Below, piece by piece: positions 38,801 to 52,200 of a stretch of 64,000 nucleotides of DNA (the stretch's first letter is position 1; each line of letters begins with the position of its first letter). The DNA is taken from the NCBI RefSeq assembly GCF_013373865.1, contig NC_050473.1:7203710-7267709 (forward strand), in the 5' to 3' direction. Below the pieces are notes generated by a model. That model was not told the origin of the DNA. It saw nothing but the letters and a program-made list of their open reading frames with translations, and did no database searches. This stretch comes from Monomorium pharaonis. Its lineage: Eukaryota; Arthropoda; Insecta; Hymenoptera; Formicidae. A program made the position numbers and the translations under genes.

Positions 38801-40957
38801 CCTCGATTTGTTTATAACTTCTTCGTACTTTGTAAACATAAACTCCAATGTAGTAGATACTGGGATAGAATATAATCTTTATATAGAAAAAAATTATTTA
38901 TACATACATAGAGAAAATATTTTAAAGTTGAAAGAGAAACAACATTACAGTATAGAGCTATTATTATAAAAATTAGAATGCAAATTGTAAATGACTGTAA
39001 TATTTTAAACTATGCTATGAAAAAAAATATACACAAGACATACTTTTTGCTCTAATCGGTGAATTTTTAACAAAAAATACTAAAAACACACATATATATA
39101 TAATAAATAATACAAATAAATAACAATAATAATAAGTATTCAATAAATTATTATATTAATATATTGCAATTTTATTATAAAATTTTTTGTTTAAATACTC
39201 TAATAATTGAATAATTGAATAATAAATAATAAAATATCAAATTAAATCCTATTAAAGGCAATCTCGTCGAAACCCTTTTCAAGTTTCAATATTAAATAAC
39301 CCGGTAATTAAACCAGTCCGCAAAATTTTCGCGGAGGGGAAAGATTGATTTTATATTCATCAAGTAATTTGTCAAGAACACGAATTACAAAGTAACGGCG
39401 AGACTCGGTGCATACGAAACGCCGCGCCGCAAAAAGGCGCGCTCGTAAGCGCGCGGCGCAGAAACTTTAGCAATTAATTTTGTATCCGAGTGCACTTTAT
39501 TCTTGCTGCGCGATACTTAATTCACGAATGGCAGCGCCGAGATAAGGACTGTTTGCGTTTAGAACCGATGGAATGCATTACCATGTACAAACATACGTGC
39601 GGGATACTTCTGTATTCGCGGTGCACTTGAGAAGAGTGGAAAAAGAAAGATGGATAGAGAGGAGGGAGGGAGAGGGACACATCGATTGTCAAATCGAGCC
39701 TAAAGCAAAAACAGGATAAAATAAATATGGATATATATGTATGTATACATAAAAGACCCGGCAATAACTGTACATTCAGTAAATCGCAAATTCACACATG
39801 GCGATATATTTTATAATAAATAAATGGGATACTTTTGTGTCAAATGTAAATAAAGCGAGATTCGATCTAAAAGGGACTGCGTTTCAGTCACAATACACAC
39901 AATACGAGTACGAAAGTACTCGTTCGACTCGTTTGATAAACGCGGTCGAAAAACGTAGTCTTGGAATTTACCGATTTGTTAACAGCGAGCACGCTAAATA
40001 GCTTAGTGCTTTGCGATACAGTTAATTACCACCAGCAAGCACGAAGTTCCTTTGTCGTATAACTCTCGTTTTCCACAATCGCAACTAAATTTACCAGATT
40101 CTCGTTGCTCGATGAGTTTCTACCGTCGACGAATTGCGTGACGTACAATTTGCAAGTGGAAACTCCACCCTCGCATCAGCGATACGGCGACATGGTCCAG
40201 ATCGCATGCCTAGTAATCTCTAAACTGAAATATCCGATAAATTTCATCGTGAAATCAGATAACGGAAAAAAGTCAAGAATTTGTGATCGAAAATATTTTT
40301 CGGATATGTGAATACTACTTGTCAATATGCGTACAATAAAGCTTTGTCTAGATATTATTAAAACGAGATAATTAAACATAATAATTAAATAACACTCTTA
40401 AATAATATGACATTTAATTATAAATGTTTTGGTGTCAGAGACCAATTTTAAAAAATGACATGTTTCGCTTCGTGTCTTTTCATTATTTTTCCAATTTACT
40501 CACCACGTTTTTCGCGACAATTCGAATACAAAATATATCGCGTTTTAAATTTGTCAACATGAACACGATTTTAATTCAGTTAGTAGTAACAACTGTGTAG
40601 GGGGGTATTAATGTTTCTGGTTGCTAGCTGTAAATAATTCCTGAAATATTTTAGAAGGTTTTATTACGTGAACTAAAATTGAAGTTGTAACATAACGTTA
40701 AGTATTGCTAACAAGTTGGAAATAAATTCGATGAAATCTAATTAAAATTCTGTGAGTTCATGCCAGGGCGGGAATCGAGGCGTCGGGAAGGAATCAAGTA
40801 TCTCCGGGAAAGGATGGGGAAAGGTTGCTTCGATGTAGTGAATGCGTCGTGTGGTCGTCCCTCGCTCTGCGATGTTTCTAATGGCGATTCGGCAAACTGC
40901 AATGTCGGCTGTCTTGTTGATCCGTTGTTATAATGGTGATGATCTAAATGTAATGAA
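32900..40957. other. Noncoding stretch, no gene recognised
   Basis: GC-richer islands at about 32.98-33.35, 33.83-34.22, 35.18-36.25, 38.23-38.82 and 39.3-40.3 kb are separated by AT-rich blocks. The longest open frame (145 codons, 38261-38698, non-ATG start) is unrecognised. A tandem duplication of AACGTTTTCAAATTAACG lies near 33679-33717. AGGGTGTCCC occurs at 38725-38734. Confidence 0.35.
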
Positions 40958-41065
40958 AGGCCGAACTAGGGCTCTATTCTCGTGCTAATTTCTGAGTAGG
41001 AGAGTCGAACTAGGACTCTACCATTATGTGAAGAAAGAAAAAAAAGAGTCGAACAAGGACTCTAT
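40958..41065 (+). repeat. Three related short hairpin units
   Basis: Copies lie at about 40958-40977, 41001-41020 and 41045-41064. Units two and three are AGAGTC, a seven-base loop (GAACTAG or GAACAAG), then GACTCT, which is a perfect 6-bp stem. Unit one keeps the GAACTAG loop with an imperfect stem. A separate inverted pair CGGCAGAT/ATCTGCCG lies at 41174-41216. Confidence 0.7.
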
Positions 41066-41267
41066 CACCTTGCGGCAAAGAGAAAAGCCAGAGGAAACGT
41101 AAGCGTGGTAGCACGCGCTTACCGTTGGTTAGAGTGAAAAGTGCGTGTGCGCTTTTCGCGTATCCGCGCCTTTCGGCAGATCCCCGATTAGACCTTAGGT
41201 GACAGGAAATCTGCCGCAACTCTATCCCAATCAGATTTAGCCACACAATTATCGCAGTGAAGTCAAA

Positions 41268-41507
41268 ATGATATCAGAATATCAAAACTGCAAGGATCGT
41301 AAAAACGAAGCGTCCGACCAGAACCAAGCCAACTTGAATTCCGCTCGCAAGACGATCGGCAGACGTCTCGCGCGCTCCGCGCTCGCCCGCGGCGTCGCAC
41401 TCACACTTCGACTCGTTCTTGGAGTGAGGCCGATAATGCAGAGTTTTTTATACAAACTGAATTTTAAAAGCACAATTATGGTTTCGAATGCTATTTCATT
41501 ATTTTGA
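41268..41507 (+). CDS. Small hypothetical ORF (79 aa), unrecognised
   Basis: ATG at 41268 in a favourable context (CAAAATG) opens 79 codons. The N-terminal 28 residues are polar (MISEYQNCKDRKNE...). An arginine/alanine/leucine-rich middle and a more hydrophobic tail follow. There is no domain match I recognise. A 63-codon antisense frame overlaps it. It follows the three-hairpin cluster. Confidence 0.15.
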   Translation: MISEYQNCKDRKNEASDQNQANLNSARKTIGRRLARSALARGVALTLRLVLGVRPIMQSFLYKLNFKSTIMVSNAISLF

Positions 41508-42407
41508 TGTGTAATTCGTCAATGCGTTGTTCATCAAAGTGCTAAAATACGATAGGAATTAAATTTTCAATATCGAAAACTTTGATAGTTGTTCAACAGC
41601 GTAACTTTGATTAAATGACAGGGAATCGATTATAAAAATTTTCCTTTCTGTCTTTTACAGTGTTTCTTTGATCAGTTGTATCTTTGACCATGTTATTTCG
41701 TAAAATTATTAAATAATTTTTGTAAAAGTAGAATACGTAGTTTGTAGCTTGAACATCAAAAGAGTAATAATACTTACAATTTTAATAATAACGAGAATTA
41801 TGCTGTTATAAAGAATCATTTATTATTTGAGTATACGTATAAAGTAAGTACTTTTAAATGTTTTTGTTAATAAAATATAAAGTGTAGCAAACATATTCTA
41901 TTTTATATTTAATTTATTTATATTGTTAAGCAGTAGTTATCTAGAAAAACTGATTTAAAATTAAAATTTTGAAAATAATATGTGGAAATTTTATTTTTGT
42001 TAAGATTATATTTGTAATGAGGAATATTGTTCCATTGTTGTTATATTATTTTAATTTGTTCTTATATCAATACTTAAAAGAATATGTTAAAATTGTTTTT
42101 GTACTTTTATACACCCCAAAATAAAACTTGCACAACGAAAAATGTTAAAAATACGTTCCTATAACGTGATTTCCATGTTAATGCTTCTTCCCAAAATCCC
42201 TCTATGATATGAAAATGTTCAGGAAACCATCCAAATATATATACCTGATACGTCAGATCCTTTATTTCGTAATACATTGGACATCTGCTGATTTGCGCTC
42301 GGCTTTGTGAGATGTCAACTTAAAGGACTCTCCCTCGCCACATTTCTTCTCGCGGTGATAAGTCAGACTTTAAGAAACCGCGATCGCAGATATCTTATCT
42401 ACGGTCT
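41508..42407. other. AT-rich noncoding stretch
   Basis: AT-rich to about 42260, then balanced sequence leading into repeat copy B. No gene is seen. Confidence 0.4.
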
Positions 42408-42529
42408 CCCTTTAAAGGCGCGTTTCCGCCGCCGATGTATGAGCGCAAAACCTCAGAATTTATCTCGGTATATGTTATCGTAATCGTTACCGTTATCGTC
42501 GTCGGTTGGAGTGGAATTTGAGAGCTGCG
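42408..42529 (+). repeat. Dispersed repeat copy B (partner at 17067-17195)
   Basis: Same limits and orientation as copy A: CCCTTTAAAG at the left and GAGAGCTGCG at the right. Differences at the conserved ends are transitions; the centre is shorter by a few bases. Confidence 0.7.
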
Positions 42530-42680
42530 GGAGGATAGAATTTTCACTGCACAGGCTATTATTAACTCGTATATATGTATAGATAGCTATCGATTATTAA
42601 ATTGGTCCTTTTTTTTTAACGTACGACACGTCTTATGGGAAACGGAAAATATTGAGTTCGTAAAGGCTCGAGAGCTTTAT

Positions 42681-42746
42681 TAAGGTGCTTGCAGTGATTT
42701 TTTTTGCTGTAAAGTAAAAATCCTTTTTATTTTAACAAGCACCTTA
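42681..42746. repeat. 66-base segment with perfect 11-bp inverted ends
   Basis: TAAGGTGCTTG (42681-42691) is mirrored exactly by CAAGCACCTTA (42736-42746). The interior is T- and A-rich. It is compatible with a tiny MITE relic or a chance hairpin. Confidence 0.6.
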
Positions 42747-45700
42747 TTGTTTAGTACCTTCCTATAGAATTCTGCAATATTTGTAATCTATTAAAAATAT
42801 TTTTATATTCTTTATTATTTTTATTTTTTAAATATTTTTCATTTATGTGTTAATTAAATGCCTATGAACTCAGAAAATCTCGTATTTTTCTAGATAAAAA
42901 ATTAAAGAAAAAGAACTTTGTCAAGTTGACTGTGAAAATTATTATCTTAAACGTTAAAATATTGGATGTTAAAAAAATTATGTATTTTATCTGAATTTTT
43001 CTTACACGTTTCAATTCATTCTATCAGATAATATCACATTAAAGAAACTTTGCCAACTACATTAAAATCTTTAATATGTATACGTATGTGTGTTAACAAT
43101 CTGTACCTCCATTTAAATTATAATTCATCGTAATAACGTTATTACCCGTTTCCTGTATGCCAATTCCCTAACTCATCGAACTTGACCCATTCTTTTTCCA
43201 GTTTCCATTAATTGCGAACCGTTGTTGCGACGTGATTAAAACTTTTTCCACCTCCGTACTCTTTTTCTTTTTCCTCAGAGCGACCCCGATAATTACGATT
43301 ACTTATTTCAATGTAATTCGAGTATTTGGCCACGTTGATCGCGGTTTGTTAAGGTACCAACTCTTTCGTAAAATGTATGGCATTGTTACAGTTTTAACTT
43401 TATAAGTTTCTGTAAAGATGTATTATTGTCTTTGGGTTAAAAAAAATTGATTTTTATTTTTTAAGTATAGTTTAATTTTAATAATTTGAACCGTGAAAAA
43501 GGAAGCAGATTAAAGGTAAGGGACTTGCAAAAGTTTTTATTAGAGTAAATTGTTTGCAGAATTTTTAACGTGTTTTTTTTCCCGAAACAATATTTTTTTA
43601 AATTGCTGCTACAATAACTCGTTTAGTTTTAATCCAATTGACTCAAAATTTTTAGAAAATATTCACAACATTTGTCTCTCTCGTCCAAACTATAATCAAA
43701 TAAAAATTCTAATTTTTTTCCGATTTTTACGGTAAGAAAGTCCGATTTAAAAAGTGAAAAAATCTGTTTTTAATTATTGTTAAAAAAAAATCAATTTTTT
43801 AACTTGTAGTTCAAAAGAGAACTATGTACAATTAGATTCTGAATATTTTATTTCAATTCTTTGTGTCTGATTTCGCAATTCTTTGTGTCTGATTTCGCAA
43901 TCACAGTAACAGTGAAACGAAATTTTTTAATACCTATATAGATTTGCAAATATGTCAAAGTCAAAAAGGCTTTTTTAACGTTTGGAAAAAATTGTGAAAA
44001 GCATTTAAATATTAAAGAATAAGTTTTAAGTTTATAAGCTTTTATATTTTTCCAAAAATATTTTTCAAATATAGAAGTAGTTAACAGTAGTATGAAACAG
44101 TAGTATAAAACAGTAGTATTCCTCCCTTAAGTATATTATTCCTTTATTCTCTATCACTTCTTTATTAATATATATATATACGGAAACAAGAATTTAAAAA
44201 TCATATATTACATATTCATATTTAATTACATTATAATGTAAATGTACATTGATTTTTTACATTTGACTTGTTATTGAGCCATTGAACTCTAAGTGAGCAA
44301 ATGTGATTTGTATCTCAGACAATATGTTTCTTAAAATAACAAATGATTTGCAATGGTAACTGTTCCCTCTTAGTTATCCCTCCTTTTGTTTTGGCAACAA
44401 AAAGTTTTTTGTCAGTGTAGCAACTTTACTCTAAGCTCTGATACATAGTACATAAAATATTTTTAATTTAGCACTTTTCTTCTTACAAATCAATTTTTCC
44501 TTTGAAAAAAAGTTAAAAAGTTTTTTTTATCAAGAAAATGTTTGAAAATTACATTTTTTTAAACTAACATTGATGTATACAAATTTTATAATTACACATT
44601 TATGATTCAAAATTAAAAAAATTAATGTGTTATATTTATTTGCGTCGCAAGATTATTTTTCAGGATCAATTTCCTTCTTCTTTAATTTCTTATTCGAAAA
44701 GAAACAGCCTCAAAATTTTTATTAAAAAAATATCAACCTCAATCAATGTAATTCAATGTAAAAGAAATTTAAAAAGTTTGGAGATAACTTTAATAATAAT
44801 TTGTGATATTTAAAAGCAATTCTTTCTAATTCGTCAATTAAATAAGTACTTACGATACGTAGTTTCATATTTCATTCTAGAAAAATATCGATAAATTTCC
44901 AAGGTATGACTGTGTCTTTGATTTGATCATTTCACGATGCTACAATTTCCCGGACTATTATGATTATCACGTACGAAGTGACCATGTCGTTACAGTTCTC
45001 CAGTTTTCGGTAGCTGATTATAAAGTTTGTGTTAGTACCGTAATTGTGGTGTCGTAACAAGTCTGACGAAGTAACATGGGAAGTAAAACAAATACCTGCA
45101 CACATGGAAGCTACAATTCCTGTAACTAATTACGGGCAGGAAATTAATCCTTTAAAAGCTTCTGCTCCTTTTAGAGCTTGTTACGTCTTTGCGTAATCTT
45201 CTTACTAAGTTTCAATAATAACATACACAGCTTATTGAGAAATCATTTTGTATACTCGCTTACGCTTTGCGTAAAAATCTATTGTTATGTTATTGCAGAT
45301 GTTATATTATCAGTATAATTATTAATTATTATTAATACATATGCCACTATAAACAGTATAGATGTTAATTACTAGTACACGCAAGTTTAAATTATTATAA
45401 TTAGTTAATGTATAATTAACTAACAATTACACAGTTAAATATTTTGATTATCGTACAGATAATTATCGTACTTAGTAAATATTTCATATTACATATGTCC
45501 TTATTATTATAATAAGTAGTTATTATTACAATTATTATATTATATATAATAATTATTAATTGTGCTTTAAATTTATATAAAACCACGCATTGATTTTAGA
45601 GAACTTCATTCAATTAATTTTTTTGCAATTACATTATGTATCAAAATTAAGTTCTATTTCAATAATTTTTATCGATTATATTATTGGTTGATAATGATTA

Positions 45701-46930
45701 TTGGTCTATAAGATTTATTTCTTTAATTGTCTGCATCTTTCAAGATTATCTAGGACGCAAAATAAAAAGTTATATAAATTAAATCATTCTATTTTTTTAC
45801 TTTAACAGAAAAAAAACATTAACAAACAAATAATACATGCACAATTTTGCAGAAAATAACGAATCCTAAAAGCATTGGAATATGTTGTAATTACTGTGTT
45901 AAAATGTAATTTATAATAAAGACATTCCGCGATGCCCAGATATCACAATTAAATTTTGCACAATAAATTCGGGGAATTTCCGCATTCATATTTTCTCGTT
46001 AAATAACATTAACAGTACAATATGCGTTTATACGTGGATTGATAGGAATGCTTGGATCTGCGAGTTTCACTAGTAGAAAATAAACTACCTTGAGAAGAGG
46101 AGATTTATCTCGAGTTATGCCGGCCAGTAGTTACGGCGTTCGTGGTCAGACATATTTCAACAGCGAGCAGTAGTTACTGCTACCGCAATTCATACGCCAG
46201 GAAATCGAATGAACTGATTAGATTCTAGATATGGTCAACACTCGCGGCGACATTATGCAGCAGCATATAAAGTACCACTGTACCACGATCTGTATCTAAA
46301 TTGTAAACTTTGACGATATTTCCTGTGCGATGTTAGGACATTTCAATATTAAACGTTCTACCGAAATTTAATATTACAAATTTGAAACAATAGTAATAGT
46401 AATAAATTTATAACAATAATAAAAAATTTATTAAGTACGACAATATAGTAATAAAAGAAAGAATCACATACAAATAATAAATGCAGTCACAAATAAAAGG
46501 CAAGCTTTCAGCTAGTCGTTCGAATCGATTAACTCGAATAACGTCATTTTTTTAATAATTTGATATATCTAAAATAATGTACAAAATAAAATTTAGCCCG
46601 ATTTTCAACAATTACGTGACTGCATAAAAGATGTTTCATTTGCGTTTCTCGTCACGTTTCTTGCATAAATAAATTTACCGCATTGAATTTATCGATATAA
46701 ATAAATTTTTTAAATAAATTTATCACCAAGATTTTTGTGGCTTATCAAAAAGAGAGGGATTTATACATTTTGGGAAATTAATATCGCGCGAATTCTATTA
46801 AATAAAATATTATGATCATTGATTATTGTAAATTGATAAGCTCTACTTTCGTTTAATACTATCCCCATCGCGATTTCTACCATTTAACAGGCCAATGCTA
46901 TGAATATAGCGATTTATCACGTGTGCCGCG
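42747..46930. other. AT-rich noncoding stretch
   Basis: One of the most AT-rich parts of the window, with only small balanced patches (43130-43380, 44880-45200, 46050-46320). A possible AT-rich inverted pair lies around 43436-43468 and 43776-43806. Short direct repeats of an ACAGTAGTAT motif occur near 44086-44120. No gene is seen. Confidence 0.4.
43855..43898. repeat. 22-bp direct tandem duplication
   Basis: Two identical units beginning AATTCTTTGTGTCTG lie head to tail. They are identical at all positions, so the event is recent. Confidence 0.85.
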
Positions 46931-46974
46931 AACACATACACACACACACACACACGCGCGCGCGCGACACACGC
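46931..46974. repeat. (CA)n followed by (CG)n alternating tract
   Basis: A CA run passes directly into a CG run and then ACACACGC. The tract is almost entirely alternating purine-pyrimidine, the class of sequence known to favour Z-DNA. Confidence 0.9.
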
Positions 46975-49218
46975 AATGGCGCCGTATTAACTAGCTGTTA
47001 AAACTGGCTGTACATTCGATCAAAATATTAAACGTAGTTGGCAATGCAAAAATATATCAAATAAATATCATAAAAGTCACATTTCATTGTACTATTACTT
47101 TATAACGAAACGACTGTGAGATGTTTATTAATCTCCCTTTCCAATTTATCAATGTCAGGGACCTGCACTTCGGTCAAAGTCAATGTCTCTTCAAATAAGT
47201 TGAAATTTTCTAAGAGAATTAGAGCTCACAGTACTCACTTCGAAGCGTGTATAGCCTTCAACAGCGGATCCTATTCTTTTTCTATATTCTGGATCCCGGC
47301 GCTCCCGGTTTTATGTACGACGCACTGCGCGATAGAAAAAAAAAATCCTTCTCAGAGCGTTGTCCTGCGGCCGGGTCGTTACCGCGAGCCCGAAACGCCG
47401 GCTCTCGTCGATAATTGGCGCGCGCAAAATGTGTACACCTGCGTCGACGTTGTCACGCCGTAGGCTACTACGCCATACGTTTGCGTTTGCGGTGGTCCCG
47501 AAGCCGCGCGTTTCAGCTTCCGCCGACGACTGACGATCGCTTTTGGGCATGGCGCCTGCGCCCCGTCCACCTACGATTCTGCCGCGTGCACCCACGCGTC
47601 TTCCTGGACCCTCTGGAGGATCAGTGAGAACTGCCACCGAGGCATGCCGGTGTATCAATCTGACGATCATTAGGAAATGATCAAAGACGATCGTCTAATT
47701 ATGCGGAGTATTAGCAGTTGATAGCAATTCTGTTTGTGACTGCTTCAATACTCGACTGATGAAATGACGATGTAAGCAATTGCTAATTAACCAAATTGCG
47801 ATGCCATTAGGATTAATAAACTATCTCTCGTTTACATCGACGAAGTCGTATTCTTAACTTAAGGAAGTTTCTCTTTTATTTTTATACTCTTCTAAAGTAA
47901 ATTAAAAGGATTTTCGTAACTTTAAAGTGAATTCTTTTAACGAACAGATTAACAGTAGATATTCTTAATTTTTATAAGAATTTATAAGTCAGAGATTTCT
48001 TGTATAGAATTTACTTTAGAATTGTTTTTCTACAAATATAAAAAGAAATATAATTTAAAAAATGAGCATTACAGAAACACGTCACTGTTTTTCGCTGTTC
48101 ATAAAAATTAAATATGAAATATAAATACTGATCTCTAAAACATGCATGTTATCTCTTTGAGTCATTTCTTGTTATTGTTTTATCTATAACATTATTTAAA
48201 TATAACGATGTTTAAAGCTTCGACCACCAAATTAACACTGGTTATGTTAAATTATAACAATATAATTGTTGCAAATACCCCCAAAAACGTGGCTTGCCTA
48301 GAATTGTCCAAAAATTCGTTAGAATAAATATTTTTTTAAAGGATATGCTAAAAACAATATATTAAGAATGTGTTGAAAATTCAGTACATAATTTCAATAT
48401 TGATAAATCATACACACAAGCTTAATAAATGTTGAGGATTATGACCACTTGTTTAATAAGCTTCCTAAGATCAAGAAATAATAAATATAAAATAATTTTG
48501 TAATATTAAATGTATCACGCTTCGTCCTACCATCTATTATGATTCATACATGAAATTTTACGTTTGTAAAACATTTTTTTAGGCCATCAACGTTTTTGAA
48601 TAATAATGATTCCATTGTCGCGATTTACTATAAAAAAAGGTAGCCTGCGTCGCGGTCAATTCACGTGTCAGGGTTGATCGGCCATCCGTGATTTTCGAAT
48701 TAATGCGTCAAGTGGGGCCTGCGGATGTTACCGTTTGTATATTCGCTGGGAATTGGATTTTCGGAGCGATGCGCCCCGCGTATAGGCGCGACATTTCACT
48801 GGGAAATTCGTCCCATTAAACACAACGCAAGGGCGTTATAATTATGACGGCCGAATAAATAAGAACGTTAACCAGTGTGTGTAAATGCGACTCTCTGCGA
48901 CGTTAAACAAAGTATTGCGTGAGATGATAAAATGCAGTCGACGTTGTCGAAGCTTTTGATTGTTTGAGATTAAAATAAAGCCACCGAGAGTCGCTTCCTC
49001 GCTAACGAGTCGTCCGCGCTTAATTGGCAACGAGCCGGATACCGTTACGTCCACGAAAATTCCGCGAACGAAGGTAACGCGCGAATTTTCTGTCTTCTCT
49101 CTCTTCTTTGAAATATGAAAAAACAAAAAAAAAATAAAACTTCAGTTTTATCGTTGGACATTTAATTTGTATTGATGTCTATTACATGAAAATAAGTCGT
49201 ATAAGTGTATAAAAATCA

Positions 49219-49244
49219 TATTATATTATATTATATTATATTAT
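49219..49244. repeat. (TTATA)n pentanucleotide run
   Basis: About five pentanucleotide units in AT-rich DNA. Confidence 0.85.
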
Positions 49245-52200
49245 AAATATTAAAACAACTGTATCATGTTTTTTGAATAATTCTCGAAGCTAATCTTAAA
49301 AATATCGGCATTTCAGACAAAACATTTATTTAGATAAAAGATAAAAGAAAACCGTGCGCACTGCAGAGCGTTTATGTAATTTGCGGAGATTTAATTAGCT
49401 GGCTTCCGGCTATATTTCTCTCATTGTTTTTACGGGGATCGACGCCGATTTTCCACGACGTTAACGACCCGCTTGCGCGGCGTTTTGCAATAAAAATATT
49501 GGAAAAATCGCGCGCGAAAATTCGTTGCCAGGAGATGATGATGTTAGGCGGCCAAGGAAAATTCGCGATGGAGGATAAAAAAAAAGGACGCACGCGAAAA
49601 TACTCTCTCGCGACCGTAACAGATTGGCAATGGAACTGGCGGGTCAGCATTTTCTTGCCGGCATCGGGGCCGGGAGGCTTCAGATTAAAAGGTTCAGAGC
49701 CCGCTCGGCCGTAATAAGAGTCAGCATCTTTCTCTGGGCAATATTTCACGTCATTACACACCATTTCATCGCAATTAAGATTTAAAAATTCGTGGCCGCC
49801 GCGGTTTACCGAAGACGCCCTCTTTTTTTTTTCGGCAATCGTGGCCGCTCAAAATGCGACCCGACTTTGTTGATTGATTATCCTCTGAAATCTTTGATGT
49901 TCCTTAAACACGCTACTTGTAGGGCGTCAGCAAACGCTATATTGGAAAGCGTGTCGAAATAACAGTAATCGTTGCAATTTATATATCATTCGTATGAAAT
50001 AAAACGAAATGTAGGCAGTCGAAAATGTAGGCAGATATCGAGTATTTATGACCATTAAAAATTGATAGTTATTTAGCAATCATTGAAAAATCATAAAAAA
50101 AAGTAACAGCTATCGATTTTGTCATTAGAGAAGCACTATATTAATTTAACCCCCTATGTTCAACTATTTTTTCATTTTTGTGATTTATGCGATAAAGTAT
50201 TATTTATAATTAACAAGTTAATTATTAATAATAGGCAATCAAAATACAATAGTGAGTTCGACAATTGCTATTTACCGGAAACATTTAATTTCGTCTCTAT
50301 ATAAATATAAAAATAAAGAACGTTTATTTTTATGCCATTTAATAATTCTGCCGATTTGACCTATCGAAAATTAATTAAATGGAAGATACGTTGCAAAAAA
50401 ATGAACGGTAGATTGACGGATACTTCCGCTTCCTAACGGAGCACATCTATATTTATTTAAGAAAAGTTTAACGTCATGTAAAAAGCGTCTTTTTCTTTTT
50501 CGAAAACCTAGATAAATTGAGGGAAAGATCTACGTTTATTTATACCCAACCCTTCGCGTAACAAATATATGCAAATAGAATGCCAGCAGGAGCGACGTTT
50601 ATATCCGCACCGTGGAAATTTCAATTTCGCCCAGGAGGAAAACCTCGCGCGGTGAATTGCGAAGGCAAAGATAGCGCGAAAGTGTGAACGTAACAACATG
50701 TAAATCCCATGAAAAAGCGAGAAACGGAGGGGAGGGGGGGGGATGGATACGCACGTGTATGAAACTTCGGTGGCCATTACGTGAGCGACAAATGCGACGG
50801 AAGTTCGAAAGCGTTCGAGACGCGCGCGTGCCTCCCCCCTCCCCTTATCTTTTCCCTTTACTCTCACCGAAGGCACACGCCTTTGACGTCGCGCAGCTTA
50901 TAAACGGCAACGGCGACGAAGTGATGACGTCTTTCGAATTCCATCACTTCCCGCCTGGCGATTTTTACGAACTTTGAGCGCGACTGAGGTACACTGAGAA
51001 CGTGAATCTGGGTCGTCGCGCATTTTGCCGAAGTCGATTCGGCTTCGATCTCTCGGCGTTACCCCCGCACTTCTGAGCCTCCGTGTAATCTTGTATCATA
51101 CTCGAATATATATCCGCCTTGGGATGAGGACCAACATTGCTCTTTCTCGCTTTGAGATTACTGCGCAACCGTTCAGCAGCGCGATTCCTGCAGAATGGTG
51201 CTTCTCTTTGAGAATGTCGCATTTTGTTTTGATATTTATTTTGAGAAATCAAACAGCCATACGCCAGATCTCGGATTTTTTTTTTAGTTTACCTTTGTAT
51301 ATAAATTTTTCTAGTTATCACAATATTATTATCATATTATTATTATTATACATATATATTTTTTTCTCTTTTTTCTAGATGAATGATTCTTCTGCACAGA
51401 CATGAAAAAAGTTTTAGCAACAGGAAGTACAAAATGCGTCCTTCCCACAATTTACCAATCAGATTTTTTAAGTTGTTTGGGTATTTTATATACCTTTAAA
51501 TCAATTAAGTTGAAATATTGCATGTAAATATTATATATAAAATTTTGTACATAAATATTATAAACAAAATACTGTATAAAATATATTTGTATCGTGCATA
51601 TACGCGTCTAAATGAATAAGGTTTTTCTTTTTGAAGGGAGCTTCTGTCCAAATCGTCCCTGATGTTACATCGATTACCCCCGAGGGTCGCATCGCGCAAG
51701 CCGTTTCGATCGCCAAATAACACAAACCCTCGTTCGGCCGTTTTGTCGTCATTTATAAATCATCGCGCCCGAAGACACCTGTTCCCAACGGATCACGCTT
51801 AAAGCGCCCTAATCGGATTCTCGACGGCTCTCGCCTTCCGGTTATAGAGCCAGGGTATAATCGCATTGGCCGTCTCCGGTGCGAGCGGCATTAGTTTATG
51901 GCGTTGATTCTCCGGCGGACTAGACGCAACGCGAGCGATTCGATTACAGAGGGCAACGGCGAGTTTATCCGCGATCGTGCAGCAGATCGAAGGTCGCGTG
52001 CGATGAAACTGCGTTACGCTAATTGCCAACATCGTCAGACGATTCGTCTCCGCCGCGTTGGATTTGCAAGCTGCAGGCTTCGCTCGCGATTCCCCTCGCG
52101 CCGGCTTCAATTAATTAAGAATGTACCGGCGACTCCCTTCCCTTCGCTTCCCCTCTACCCCGGCGAAACGAGCTCGCTCCTTGCATCCGGGCATCGCGAG

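Noticed and set aside
43436..43806. AT-rich inverted repeat (GTTAAAAAA..TTGATTTTT arms)
   Set aside because: Arms are almost pure A/T, so a chance match in this composition is likely; not called as an element.
50684..50976. 97-codon frame with a plausible C-terminal stretch (HFPPGDFYEL)
   Set aside because: Non-ATG start, a 122-codon antisense frame over the same DNA, and a G-run inside; insufficient support.
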